A stretch of 64,000 nucleotides of DNA from Psychrobacter vallis (lineage in GTDB: Bacteria; Pseudomonadota; Gammaproteobacteria; Pseudomonadales; Moraxellaceae). Shown here one piece after another: positions 47,201-55,574 of this stretch (position 1 is the stretch's first letter; the number at the start of each line of letters is the position of its first letter). The stretch lies in contig NZ_CAJHBU010000009.1 in NCBI RefSeq assembly GCF_904846715.1, forward strand, positions 60,103-124,102, written 5' to 3'. Below the pieces are notes generated by a model, which was not told where the DNA came from, searched no databases, and saw nothing but the letters and a program-made list of their open reading frames with translations. A program made the translations under genes and the position numbers.

Positions 47201-48548
47201 AGCAGCCATAGATGAGTCGTCAACCTCTAAGGACGCTACCGATAAGCACACTATCGACAATGACGCTACAAATAGTCAAGCCAATAGTGCAAAATCTGCT
47301 GCGGTTGAAGTTGAAAGTACCCAAGCTGCGTCAAAGAGCCAAGCCGCGAATCGAGAAGCAGATAGTGCTGATGACGTCAATGAGAGTCAGAATACCAAAA
47401 ACACTCAGAGCGATGACACCACGATAGAGACAGAGACGAGTAAAACAAGTGACTCAGCGCTTCAGCTGACGCATGAGGCAGTGTTTGCTAGCCGCTATGT
47501 GACTGCTGAAAAGTTTGGTCAAGCCAGCAACGACCCACGTGTGGTACGCAATCAGCAAGCTCAGGCAGCTCAACAACCACAAGCCAATGAGCAAACTGTG
47601 AGTATGCCTGTTATTCACGGTACAGTGGGTGAATTCATTCGCGCTACTCTGCCAGAGGCGCAAACTCGCTTAGCAGAAAAGGGCGTTATTCACTGTTTTA
47701 TCGATACAATTGCCTTGTATACCGAGCAAGCGCAACATACTGATAAAAATGCCGACGTTGACAATACTATGAATAATAGTAACAACAAGCTTGCTAATCA
47801 AAGCTTTGATTTTAGTAACTATGGTTATCAGCCATTGGCAGTGGATTACTTAGCGCGCTTTGAAACGATGACCCAAGCGGTTAGTCAGTTTGCAGCCGAG
47901 CAAGGTAAGACGGACGTTGAACCACGTGCCATTGGTAAACGTGCCAGCAATGATCCTCGTGGTCAGCATCCTGATTATCAAGAATCAGCGGTTTTGAGCA
48001 TTCCTGCCGAAACATCAGATGAGATAAAATCAGGTGAGACTGACGCACCAGCAACTGACTCTACGCCAACAGCTAAAGAAGTGGACGCCCATGACATCGA
48101 GGCAAATGCACTGGCCAGTCAAGCGCAGACAGAGCATGTCAGCGCTGATAGCGAGCAGCTACTAGAAGCAGATCAAGCGCTAGAAAAAGCAACCGATGAG
48201 TCGTCAGATGATGTAAATATCGGCATTAAAAATTTGGATACCGAAAATAAAGTCATTGAAAACACTGGCTCGCAAGAGACTAACGAGCAAGAGAGTGCGC
48301 AAGCGACTGAATCTGAAGTAGCGCAACCTACTAAAGAAGAGACTCAAGCTGCCAAATCAAAAACCACGATAGCCAGTTATAAAAACATGATTGAAAATGT
48401 GGCTGAGCAATTGCTTCCACAAAAAAGCATGTTTAATTTAACCACACCGAAAGTGCCAAAAGCACGCAGCCGTAAGCCTAAAATGGATCAGAAAAAGCTG
48501 ACTCAAGCTGAAAAGCCTGAGTCTGATGATACTGATAGTGAAAGCTAG
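44277..48548 (+). CDS. rne: Ribonuclease E
   Basis: RNase E is the essential endoribonuclease of mRNA decay and rRNA/tRNA processing, and the degradosome scaffold. The N-terminal catalytic half (about 1-490) is typical: S1 domain (about 38-120), 5'-sensor, catalytic Asp in SIDINSAKS near 298 and in IVIDFIDMND near 342, and the Zn-link CPRC near residue 400. The C-terminal half is exceptionally long: about 930 residues, low-complexity, Asn/Gln/Asp/Ser/Thr-rich, with an Arg-rich patch (RRRRKPRKSRSSKPRQRK, about 700-718). Two NDPR motifs (ASNDPRVV near 1084 and ASNDPRGQ near 1226) flank a folded-looking segment (about 1100-1220), and the end is basic (PKARSRKPK). 1423 residues against 1061 in E. 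coli. Strong terminator after the stop. Confidence 0.96.
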   Translation: MKRILINATQNEEIRVALCKGNHLYDFDLENRTREQKKSNIYKGHVTRVEPSLEAVFVEYGSQRQGFLPIREISAEYLSGNPRDENIKKLIKEGDELIVQVEKEERGNKGAALSTYVSLAGRYLVLMPNNPRGGGISRQISGKLREDMKRMLGNLDLPKGMSVIIRTAGIGKTQEDLQHDLNHLLNIWQAIQEQNQKYPSPRLVHQEAGVVTRAVRDYLRDDIAEIWIDNENAYIEAAGFIDAVMPKQAEKLRKYTDYEPMFSRFNIEKQIETAYQREVRLPSGGSIVIDQTEALVSIDINSAKSTKGSDVAETAYHTNLEAADEIARQLRLRDMGGLIVIDFIDMNDNKHQKEVEKRLIDATKYDRARVQFGDISKFGLMEMSRQRLRPSLEESTGYICPRCHGNGMIRDLRSLSLSIMRQIEQIALKERQGEVQAEVPTDIAAFLLNEKRDSLVYLEQDSGTRITILPHAHLESPNFKLHFNRDGFVPSSYERITDTQQQEHSDLGYNVDWQTAEKERPEQQPTRQPRQELDSKAANKPSSTVDTSGSGNTSNDQRTHKNTNDVASARAPQASHSQSVAAPAAPVAVTPSVETNAQPQAVAWLSNLFAKAPQAQTTPSISSSDAAEAIEALVNNGAQSLGSFGQVDSSALSSTANSTQTAAQTNHQKNDDQPADNNANRQQARRSTDNDTDDSNNEDRRRRKPRKSRSSKPRQRKEPTDESSNEVNSNTDNNTANTTANNTDDKAADIQDKRQQDNRRPSDRNRNNRQDTSRNSNERNDSEDKNSNTTDEQTRAKRKSHSQRGSRGKLERGETLTADSNAQQHSQQANNASNGNKNQSGTRRNQNPNEVLLQVNEAPVELKSSEVVHLSLDNSKSTQTKHQPAKKQNAANEASKDDSAKEDATKEPATQQSANQKSHDVQNSDDKSTTEKVTDKSAVENHDAKADEVKVSATEDKGQHTAAKADSDTEDQSPAAAIDESSTSKDATDKHTIDNDATNSQANSAKSAAVEVESTQAASKSQAANREADSADDVNESQNTKNTQSDDTTIETETSKTSDSALQLTHEAVFASRYVTAEKFGQASNDPRVVRNQQAQAAQQPQANEQTVSMPVIHGTVGEFIRATLPEAQTRLAEKGVIHCFIDTIALYTEQAQHTDKNADVDNTMNNSNNKLANQSFDFSNYGYQPLAVDYLARFETMTQAVSQFAAEQGKTDVEPRAIGKRASNDPRGQHPDYQESAVLSIPAETSDEIKSGETDAPATDSTPTAKEVDAHDIEANALASQAQTEHVSADSEQLLEADQALEKATDESSDDVNIGIKNLDTENKVIENTGSQETNEQESAQATESEVAQPTKEETQAAKSKTTIASYKNMIENVAEQLLPQKSMFNLTTPKVPKARSRKPKMDQKKLTQAEKPESDDTDSES

Positions 48549-48565
48549 TCCATAAACCAAAAAGC

Positions 48566-48604
48566 AAAAGCCCCAAAGTTGTCATCAACTTTGGGGCTTT
48601 TTTT
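48566..48604 (+). terminator. rne terminator
   Basis: A perfect 16-bp stem (48566-48581 and 48586-48601) with TCAT loop, containing GCCCCAAAG/CTTTGGGGC and ending in seven T. Confidence 0.92.
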
Positions 48605-48628
48605 GGATTTGGTACAACAATTATCAAC

Positions 48629-48767
48629 TATAGTCTGTTAAAATTAATATCGATACAACACGTACTGCTGGTGCAAATTTTTCTTGCTTGCTGTGCCTTC
48701 GCAGACAGAGGCTGCAAAAAATCTACACCAGCAGTACTATAGCGACTTTAAAGTATTTCAACTGTAG
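48629..48767. repeat. Dispersed palindromic element, copy E
   Basis: About 139 bp from TATAGTCTG to CTGTAG. Core CAGACAGAGGCT at 48702-48713; GCTTGCTGTG precedes it. Inner arms GTACTGCTGGTG and CACCAGCAGTAC pair nearly perfectly. Just before it, TTTTGGATTTGGTA (48601-48614) matches the end of the second repeat unit. Confidence 0.8.
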
Positions 48768-48790
48768 AATAAACAAAAGCCATCGGTCAG

Positions 48791-49720
48791 TTAGTGTGCA
48801 GAAGACGCTTTGTCATCTTTACCACGTATTTTGCCAATGACAGTCAGAATAGCCACGACCGCAGCTCCAATGATAAAGCCAACAACACCATTCAGAATCG
48901 CGGTAGTCACGCTCTCAAAAATACCCGTTAAATGGGCAATGTCTTCTACTCCGTGATGTAAAAAGCCAATGCCGTGTACCAAGATACCACCACCAACTAA
49001 GAACATTGCTAATGTGCCAGCGATCGACAAAAACTTCATCAATTTTGGCGCAGCAGCAAACATAAATTTACCAAGCTTTTGTTTGAACGCTCCTTCTTGT
49101 TCCATCAGATGCAGACCTGCATCATCTATCTTGACGATACCAGCCACCAAGCCATAAATACCAATAGTAATACCAATGGCCAAAATCGACAGTACCAAGC
49201 TTTGTTCTAGCAATGTGGCACTAGCCGCTGAACCCAGCGCAATCACAATAATTTCAGCTGACAGAATAAAATCGGTACGTATCGCACCTTTGATTTTTTC
49301 TTTTTCAAATGCCACCAAATCTACTGTTTCATCAGCATTGGCTTTGCGGCGGGCGTTTTGTTCTTCATCATGCGGCAAGGCATGCGGCCAAAATCGATGA
49401 ATGACTTTTTCAGCACCTTCATAAACCAAATATAGACCACCACACATCAACAAAAAAGTGACCAGAGGGGGATAAATGGCACTAATCAATAGCGCCGCTG
49501 GTACTAAAATAAGTTTATTAATGAATGAGCCTTTGGCCACTGCCCAAATAACTGGAAGCTCACGATTGGCTTTGACACCAGAGACTTGCTCAGCGTTCAA
49601 CGCCAAATCATCGCCCAATACGCCAGCGGTTTTTTTGGCAGCAACCTTGGTCATGACGGAAACGTCATCCAATATGACACTGATATCATCAAGTAGGGTT
49701 AATAAACTGGCACCTGCCAT
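48791..49720 (-). CDS. DUF808-family inner-membrane protein (YedI-like)
   Basis: A 309-residue protein of unknown function. The family signature MAGASLLTLLDDISVILDDVS (shown here up to the LLDDI pair), VMTKVAAKKTAGVLGDDLALN and the ANRELPVIWAVAKGS segment is intact in the first 60 residues. At least five hydrophobic segments follow (about 70-95, 155-180, 185-205, 230-255 and 270-300). A charged cytoplasmic loop lies between. AAGGAG precedes the ATG. It converges on rne, with a dispersed repeat between them. Confidence 0.88.
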   Translation of the reverse strand: MAGASLLTLLDDISVILDDVSVMTKVAAKKTAGVLGDDLALNAEQVSGVKANRELPVIWAVAKGSFINKLILVPAALLISAIYPPLVTFLLMCGGLYLVYEGAEKVIHRFWPHALPHDEEQNARRKANADETVDLVAFEKEKIKGAIRTDFILSAEIIVIALGSAASATLLEQSLVLSILAIGITIGIYGLVAGIVKIDDAGLHLMEQEGAFKQKLGKFMFAAAPKLMKFLSIAGTLAMFLVGGGILVHGIGFLHHGVEDIAHLTGIFESVTTAILNGVVGFIIGAAVVAILTVIGKIRGKDDKASSAH

Positions 49721-49921
49721 ATATGCTCCTTAACGCAAATTTATGTAAATAAATAATGGTGAAATGACTTATACAAAGAATTTTATATAAATTTTTAAAA
49801 CAGTATTATTAGCAGTAGCCTACAAGGGCAAGCGTCGATATTACATAGTGCAAATGTATCTTTTTTTGGATGTATACTTATATATACCATTATTATTAAC
49901 ATGCTCTAAAGCATGACAAGA
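49721..49921. other. AT-rich intergenic region upstream of the DUF808 gene
   Basis: This holds the promoter of the minus-strand DUF808 gene. No ORF or RNA gene was seen; the rest of the gap to dsbC is occupied by a repeat copy. Confidence 0.45.
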
Positions 49922-50021
49922 TGGCTAAAATTTATCTTCAGTCTCCACCATGCTGGCGAACAGCACGCTAACAAAACTTATCCCAGCCCCACTGACGTTT
50001 TTTTATATTGACCTGACTATA
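49922..50021. repeat. Dispersed palindromic element, partial copy F
   Basis: The right half (AACTTATCCCAG, then GACCTGACTATA) matches the copy at 55385-55498; the core is diverged. The last 22 bases are identical to 35361-35382. Confidence 0.7.
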
Positions 50022-50226
50022 GACCCATCACCTTTGACGGTTATTTACTAGAAATATGCTAATATAGTCGACATGACTGATGAGCGTTGATTATTGCTAA
50101 ATGATAAAAAGCGCTGCAAAATTAACCCTTTAAAACCTCATTTTCACGCATTACGATATAAAAACCTATCTTCCCCTTTCTCAAAACGCATTCATGTTTA
50201 GGCACAGTGCCTACAGGACAACCCAT

Positions 50227-51066
50227 ATGTCATCCCCCATTGTAGAAAAAATCTTTGCTCGAAACCGTTTGTCTCGTTTTATGATGGGCGCATTGCTCGT
50301 TGTGATGGCGGCTGGCTGCTCAAACAATTCAGCAGATGCGATCAGTAATAACAGTGTGGTCAATAGTACGAAGTCCAATGTTAGCAGCACTAAACCATCG
50401 AACGATAGCGATGCTGCCGTTGTGCAAGCTTTACAAGCTAATTTAAGCGCCTCTGGTATCGAAGAAAAGATCGTTTCAGCAGTGCCCACAGATATGGATG
50501 GCATTTATTGGGTAACAGCTGAAGGGTTGCCTTCTTTTTTTACTGACCAGTCTGGCAAGCACATTATTCAAGGTCAAATCATCGCAGTTGGCGCAGCCGA
50601 ACCTATCGATATCAGTGCTGCATTGGTTGCCAGCACGGCTCAAGAGGCGCTAAAAGCCGTCGATAAAAAAGACATGATTATCTATCCAGCAACAGGTGCA
50701 ACTAAGTCTGTGGTTTATGCCTTTACGGATGCAGACTGTGGCTATTGCCGTAAATTGCATGAAGAGATGGCTGATATCAATGCACGCGGTATCGAGGTAC
50801 GTTATTTGGCATGGCCACGCAGCCAAGAATCGGTGCCAAAAATGGAAGCCGTTTGGTGTAGCCAAGATCGTAATGCTGCCATGAATCAGGCAAAAATAGG
50901 CGACAATGTACAAGCACCTAACTGTGCCAATCCTGTACAAGAGCATATGGCTTTAGGCGCAAGACTGGGTGTGCGTGGTACGCCAGCGATCTTTACAGAA
51001 GCAGGTCAACAAGTGGGCGGCTATCTGCCTGCAGCAGAGCTGGCCCAAGCTGTTGGCGCTGAATAA
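50227..51066 (+). CDS. dsbC: DsbC-type thiol:disulfide interchange protein
   Basis: A periplasmic disulfide isomerase of the DsbC/DsbG family. The 279-residue protein has an N-terminal membrane signal (FMMGALLVVMAAGC) that looks like a lipobox. A Ser/Asn-rich linker is followed by the dimerisation domain (about 65-130) and the thioredoxin domain, with the redox motif CGYCRK near residue 171 and the cis-Pro loop GVRGTPAIF near 250. A second Cys pair (VWCSQ and APNCAN) matches DsbC's structural disulfide. The start at 50227 follows AGGACAACCCAT; an in-frame ATG at 50194 is less likely. It precedes hom, as in Pseudomonas. The membrane anchor is inference. Confidence 0.92.
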   Translation: MSSPIVEKIFARNRLSRFMMGALLVVMAAGCSNNSADAISNNSVVNSTKSNVSSTKPSNDSDAAVVQALQANLSASGIEEKIVSAVPTDMDGIYWVTAEGLPSFFTDQSGKHIIQGQIIAVGAAEPIDISAALVASTAQEALKAVDKKDMIIYPATGATKSVVYAFTDADCGYCRKLHEEMADINARGIEVRYLAWPRSQESVPKMEAVWCSQDRNAAMNQAKIGDNVQAPNCANPVQEHMALGARLGVRGTPAIFTEAGQQVGGYLPAAELAQAVGAE

Positions 51067-51235
51067 CGATTGGTGATATGACTCAGCAGTTTTTGATATT
51101 TATGAACTTGTCGACACTGTATAGACGTCACACTTGCTTGTCGGTATGATACGATAAAGCGCTATGAAAAATCAGCAGCACCCTTTTATTTGAGCATTTT
51201 TTATTCATCGATATATTCAACCTTTTGAGGATACT

Positions 51236-52579
51236 GTGAGCAACTCCATCAAACTAGCGATACTTGGTCTGGGCACCGTCGGAACGGGCGTGATCAATCT
51301 AATCAATGACAACTTAGATGAGCTAAAACGCCGTAGTGGCCGCGACATTATTATTACCGAAGTTGGTACGCGCCGTCAGCGTGATGATATTGATGCCACT
51401 ATCATTCAGAACAGTGATTTGATGGCAACGGCTGCAAGCGATAATGTCGACATCGTAATCGAAGTCATTGGCGGTACTACGTTGGCAAAAGACGTCATTA
51501 TGCACGCCATCAAACACGGTAAACATGTGGTGACTGCAAATAAAGCCCTATTGGCAGAACACGGCAATGAGATTTTTGCATTTGCCGAAGCACATAATGT
51601 TCATGTCGCTTATGAAGCTGCAGTCGCAGGTGGCATTCCCATTATTAAAGTGATGCGTGAAGCGCTCGCTGCCAATAAGATTGATTGGCTTGCAGGTATC
51701 ATCAACGGTACTGGCAATTTTATCATGACCGAAATGCGGGATAAGGGTCGTCCGTTTGCAGACGTGTTGTCCGAGGCACAAGAGCTGGGTTACGCAGAAG
51801 CGGATCCAACTTTTGATGTTGAAGGCATTGACGCTGCGCACAAATTGGCATTGCTTGCTTCTATCGCGTTTGGCATCCCGCTACAATTTGACAAAGTGTA
51901 CTGTGAAGGCATCACTGGTATCACCTTACAAGACGTAGACTATGCAGAAGAGTTGGGCTACCGTATCAAGCACTTAGGTTTTGCGGTACGCCGTGATGGT
52001 CAAGGTAATGCTGACGCTGCTGGCATTGAGCTACGGGTACACCCAACGCTGATTCCGCAAGAGGCGTTACTGGCCAATGTCAATGGTGTAAAAAACGCAG
52101 TATTGGTCAATTCGCACCCACTTGGGCAGACGCTCTACTGCGGTGATGGTGCTGGTGCTGGCGCGACGGCTTCTGCGGTGATGGCGGATGTCATGGATTT
52201 GGTACGTGTATTAGGCAGCAAAGACCGTGACGATCAACACAATACTGGTCATCATGTGCCACATTTGGCCTTTATACCTGAACAATTATCAGACACACCC
52301 ATATTACGTGCCGAGCAAATGACGACTGGCTACTATTTGCGTGTGCATGCATACGACAGTCCTGGCGTATTGGCTGATATTACGCGTATCCTAAGCGATG
52401 CTGGTATCAATATCGATGCTATCTTACAAAAGCCTGCCCATAAAGTGGGTCAAGTACCCGTGATTATCTTGACGCTGCCTGTGGTTGAGAGTCAGATGAA
52501 TCTGGCCATCGAAAAAATCGAAAAATTAGACACCATTACTGATAAAGTAGTACGTATTCGCTTGGATGAGCTGGCTTAA
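51236..52579 (+). CDS. hom: Homoserine dehydrogenase
   Basis: This enzyme reduces aspartate semialdehyde to homoserine, the branch to threonine and methionine. The 447-residue monofunctional enzyme has NAD(P)-binding LGLGTVGTGVINLI at residues 9-22 and the substrate domain with INGTGNFIMTEM near 162 and EADPTFDVEGIDAAHKLALL near 190. A C-terminal ACT domain (about 360-440; HAYDSPGVLADITRIL) suggests threonine feedback inhibition. Translation starts at GTG with GAGGATACT before it. The usual partner thrC does not follow; acetyl-CoA acetyltransferase does. Confidence 0.95.
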   Translation: MSNSIKLAILGLGTVGTGVINLINDNLDELKRRSGRDIIITEVGTRRQRDDIDATIIQNSDLMATAASDNVDIVIEVIGGTTLAKDVIMHAIKHGKHVVTANKALLAEHGNEIFAFAEAHNVHVAYEAAVAGGIPIIKVMREALAANKIDWLAGIINGTGNFIMTEMRDKGRPFADVLSEAQELGYAEADPTFDVEGIDAAHKLALLASIAFGIPLQFDKVYCEGITGITLQDVDYAEELGYRIKHLGFAVRRDGQGNADAAGIELRVHPTLIPQEALLANVNGVKNAVLVNSHPLGQTLYCGDGAGAGATASAVMADVMDLVRVLGSKDRDDQHNTGHHVPHLAFIPEQLSDTPILRAEQMTTGYYLRVHAYDSPGVLADITRILSDAGINIDAILQKPAHKVGQVPVIILTLPVVESQMNLAIEKIEKLDTITDKVVRIRLDELA

Positions 52580-52609
52580 AACATAACTTTAGTACGCCAC
52601 GTTTATCAA

Positions 52610-52652
52610 CCCCTTTATTGGTGAGCTAGGCAAACGCTTACCGATAAAGGGG
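52610..52652 (+). repeat. Hairpin downstream of hom lacking a T run
   Basis: CCCCTTTATTGGT (52610-52622) pairs with ACCGATAAAGGGG (52640-52652). No T run follows, so it is not a standard terminator; possibly an RNA-processing or stability element before atoB. Confidence 0.55.
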
Positions 52653-52724
52653 AACAGCGAACCAGCCCCTTGCCTTCTATATAAGGTACTTTCATTTAAA
52701 ATACGTAAATAAGGAATAATAACG

Positions 52725-53906
52725 ATGTCAGATGATGCAATTGTAATCTTAAACGGCGCACGTACACCAATGGGCGGCTTTCAAGGCGCATTGAAGGACA
52801 TGAGTGCTACAGAGCTTGGTGGTGCTGCCATTAAAGCCGCTGTCGAGCGTGCAGGTGTTAGTGTTGATAATATTGATGAAGTCATCATGGGCTGTATCTT
52901 GACTGCTGGTTTGGGTCAAGGTCCTGCGCGTCAAGCGATGCGAAAGGCAGGTCTGTCTGATGCAACGGGTGCCGTGACTATTAATAAGCTTTGTGGTTCA
53001 GGTCTAAAAGCGGTGATGCAAGCACATGACGGTATCAAAGCAGGCAGCTTCAATGTGGCGGTTGCTGGTGGTATGGAATCTATGACCAATGCGCCTTACA
53101 TCATGCCAGGGTCGCGTGGCGGTTATCGTATGGGACATCAAGAAGTCAAAGACCACATGTTTTTAGATGGTCTAGAAGATGCCGAAACGGGTAAGCTGAT
53201 GGGTAAATTCGCCCAAGAAATGGCCGATGAAAAAGGCTACACACGCGAGCAGATGGATGCATTTGCCATCGAATCACTAAATCGTGCGCTGACAGCTATC
53301 AAAGAAAACCACTTCAAAGACGAGATCGTGCCAGTTACATTTACCACCCGTAAAGGCGAGCAAACGGTTGATACCGACGAACAACCTGCCCTTGCCAATG
53401 CTGAGCGGATTCCTACTTTGCGTCCAGCATTTGCGAAAGACGGTACTATTACCGCCGCAAACGCCAGCTCAATCTCTGATGGAGCTGCTGCGGTTGTGGT
53501 TATGAAAGAATCACAAGCAAAAGCTGAAGGTCTTGATTATCAAGCTCGTATCATTGCGACTGCCTCAAACTCACGTCATCCAAGCGAATTTACCATTGCC
53601 CCGATTGGTGCGATTGAAAAAGTCTTGGCTAGCGCAGGCTGGTCAGTGGCTGATGTTGATCTATGGGAAATCAATGAAGCATTTGCGATGGTCACTATGG
53701 CCGCGATGGATGAGCTAAGCATCGAACACGCGAAAGTCAACGTTGAAGGGGGTGCTTGTGCACTTGGTCATCCAGTAGGATGTTCAGGAGCGCGTATTCT
53801 CATCACGCTTATTAATTCACTCAAGCGTACTGGTGGCAAAAAAGGCATTGCCACATTATGTATTGGTGGCGGTGAAGCCGTTGCAGTAGCCATTGAATTG
53901 CCTTGA
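52725..53906 (+). CDS. atoB: Acetyl-CoA C-acetyltransferase (thiolase)
   Basis: This biosynthetic-type thiolase condenses two acetyl-CoA to acetoacetyl-CoA or runs in reverse. The 393-residue protein carries the acyl-enzyme Cys in INKLCGSGLKAVM near residue 89. The His is in VEGGACALGHPVGCSGARI near 350 and the second Cys is in LCIGGGE near 380. Length and motifs fit the AtoB/PhaA group; short-chain specificity is inferred. AAGGAATAATAACG precedes the ATG. No phaB/phaC or ato partners are nearby, so it may serve fatty-acid, ketone-body or polyhydroxybutyrate metabolism. Confidence 0.93.
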   Translation: MSDDAIVILNGARTPMGGFQGALKDMSATELGGAAIKAAVERAGVSVDNIDEVIMGCILTAGLGQGPARQAMRKAGLSDATGAVTINKLCGSGLKAVMQAHDGIKAGSFNVAVAGGMESMTNAPYIMPGSRGGYRMGHQEVKDHMFLDGLEDAETGKLMGKFAQEMADEKGYTREQMDAFAIESLNRALTAIKENHFKDEIVPVTFTTRKGEQTVDTDEQPALANAERIPTLRPAFAKDGTITAANASSISDGAAAVVVMKESQAKAEGLDYQARIIATASNSRHPSEFTIAPIGAIEKVLASAGWSVADVDLWEINEAFAMVTMAAMDELSIEHAKVNVEGGACALGHPVGCSGARILITLINSLKRTGGKKGIATLCIGGGEAVAVAIELP

Positions 53907-53988
53907 ATATGAAGACATCTAAAGCTTAATGCTCTAAAGATATAACGTTTTTTTCACCTTTAACCAATTTCTTTATTCTTTATTTAAT

Positions 53989-54020
53989 AAACCGTAGTGC
54001 TCATGGCACTACGGTTTTTT
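53989..54020 (+). terminator. atoB terminator
   Basis: A 12-bp stem AAACCGTAGTGC/GCACTACGGTTT with 5-base loop and six T. Confidence 0.9.
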
Positions 54021-54353
54021 CTACTTGCCCCTTTATAATAATGCAAAACATGTCGCTATGTTAAATTGCGTTAATTTATACCCATCGCTATGTTATCGCA
54101 CTTACAGCCTATTACACGCAATTACTGCAAGTCCACACTTTGCTACCTTGCTCATATATCTCATCCAAAATCATGATGTTACGATAGTTCCAAGTTGAGG
54201 TAGCGGCAAAGCAATAAACCTATGGCTTGCTACTGACATTGTGTTAGATAAAGTTTTTTAACTAAATTTATCTGATGAAAGAATTTAATCATAAAAAATT
54301 TAATATTCGAACAATAACTATTAATTACTAATTCATAAAAAAGGAAGACAATA
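54021..54353. other. AT-rich region upstream of the PRC/DUF2382 gene
   Basis: 333 bases, increasingly AT-rich towards the gene. It probably holds its promoter; no ORF or repeat was recognised. Confidence 0.45.
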
Positions 54354-55202
54354 ATGAGTCAACTTATTCGTTTAAAAGATATCCAAGCCACACATCGTGA
54401 CCTAATTGGTGACGACTATTATGATCCAACTCACAAAACCGCTTATGGCGTCAATGAAGAAAAAATTGGTAAGATTGAGGGTGCGCTGGTAGAAGATACC
54501 ACTGGTCGCATTCGCTACCTAATCGTTGATGCGGGCGGCTGGTTCAGCTCAAAAGAAGTATTGGTACCAGCAGGTCTAGCACGTATTGTTGGTGATGACG
54601 TGTTCTTTGATAGCTTGACCAAGTCACAAGTTGAAGCAATGGAAGTTTACGATCATGACTATCAGTATAGCTATAAAGACCAATATGAAAAAGATCGTCA
54701 AGCATTCACCGCTGATACTGTCCCAGCAGCTGAACGTATGGACATTGCAGATCATGCCTACGACGCCCCAAACTCACTAGAGTTATTAGAAGAACGCTTA
54801 ACGGTCAATAAAGATCGTATAGTAGCTGGCCTAGTGAAAGTTGGTAAGCATGTGGTTACTGAAGAGCGCAATGTTGATGTCGAATTAGAAGAAGAACATG
54901 CTAATATTCAGCGTACCAATGTGGATCGCCCAACAGATCGCCGTATCGGTGATGTTGGTGTCAACGAAACAGTTGAAGTTGAATTAGAAGCGGAACGCGC
55001 TCGTGTTGGCAAAGAGACTTATGTTTCTGAAGAAGTCAATGTTGGTAAGACCACTGAACGTCACACTGAAACGATCGTTGAGACTATTCAACGCGAAGAG
55101 CTAGATATTGACCGTGATGGTAACGTGGTTGATCGCGAAGGTAACATCGTAGATCGTGATGGTATCACTGCGGAAGACGTACGCCGCGCTCGTGGTATGT
55201 AA
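54354..55202 (+). CDS. PRC-barrel and DUF2382 domain protein
   Basis: A 282-residue acidic cytoplasmic protein. The N-terminal PRC-barrel (about 20-105) contains GKIEGALVEDTTGRIRYLIVDAGG, split here at GRIRYLIVD, with SSKEVLVPAGL. DUF2382 (about 140-260) begins LELLEERLTVNKDR and includes VGKHVVTEERNVDVELEEEH and GKETYVSEEVNVGKTTERHTE. The end carries a short repeat DRDGNVVDREGNIVDRDG. DUF2382 is the family of stress-response proteins seen in Deinococcus and many dry- or cold-tolerant bacteria; role unknown. AAGGAAG precedes the ATG and a strong terminator follows. A DUF2382-only gene lies 372 bases downstream. Confidence 0.88.
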   Translation: MSQLIRLKDIQATHRDLIGDDYYDPTHKTAYGVNEEKIGKIEGALVEDTTGRIRYLIVDAGGWFSSKEVLVPAGLARIVGDDVFFDSLTKSQVEAMEVYDHDYQYSYKDQYEKDRQAFTADTVPAAERMDIADHAYDAPNSLELLEERLTVNKDRIVAGLVKVGKHVVTEERNVDVELEEEHANIQRTNVDRPTDRRIGDVGVNETVEVELEAERARVGKETYVSEEVNVGKTTERHTETIVETIQREELDIDRDGNVVDREGNIVDRDGITAEDVRRARGM

Positions 55203-55294
55203 TTGGCTAATATGTCATATATTTTGTAGGAAATATCTACGAAACATAAAAAAATGTGACACTGATAAGCAGCTGAATGTATAGTTCAGTGATT

Positions 55295-55324
55295 AAGACC
55301 AGAGCATGTCTCTGGTCTTTTTTA
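55295..55324 (+). terminator. Terminator after the PRC/DUF2382 gene
   Basis: AAGACCAGAG pairs with CTCTGGTCTT across a 5-base loop; six T follow. Confidence 0.88.
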
Positions 55325-55384
55325 TGCTTTTTTATATGATGCTCATTCGCTATACAATTGATACCAAATAAAATGGATACACGA

Positions 55385-55498
55385 TATTATAATGCGAGAC
55401 TGGCGCAAATTTTTCTTGCTTGCTGTGTCTTTGCAGACAGAGGCTACAAAAAACTTATCCCAGTCTCGCTGATTCTTTTTTATATTGACCTGACTATA
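55385..55498. repeat. Dispersed palindromic element, copy G
   Basis: Inner arms GCGAGACTGG (55394-55403) and CCAGTCTCGC (55460-55469) pair perfectly. The core CAGACAGAGGCT is at 55434-55445, preceded by GCTTGCTGTG. The right end is GACCTGACTATA. The left terminus may extend to about 55350. Confidence 0.8.
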
Positions 55499-55574
55499 AG
55501 ATAGCCACTGCTTATAAGCAAAAAATTCACTTTTACGAAAATGTTAATTTATAAATAACTATAAGGAAATAATC

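Noticed and set aside
53907..55574. CRISPR-like spacing of palindromic repeats
   Set aside because: The palindromic elements are single, dispersed, of unequal length and in mixed orientation, with no spacers or cas genes.
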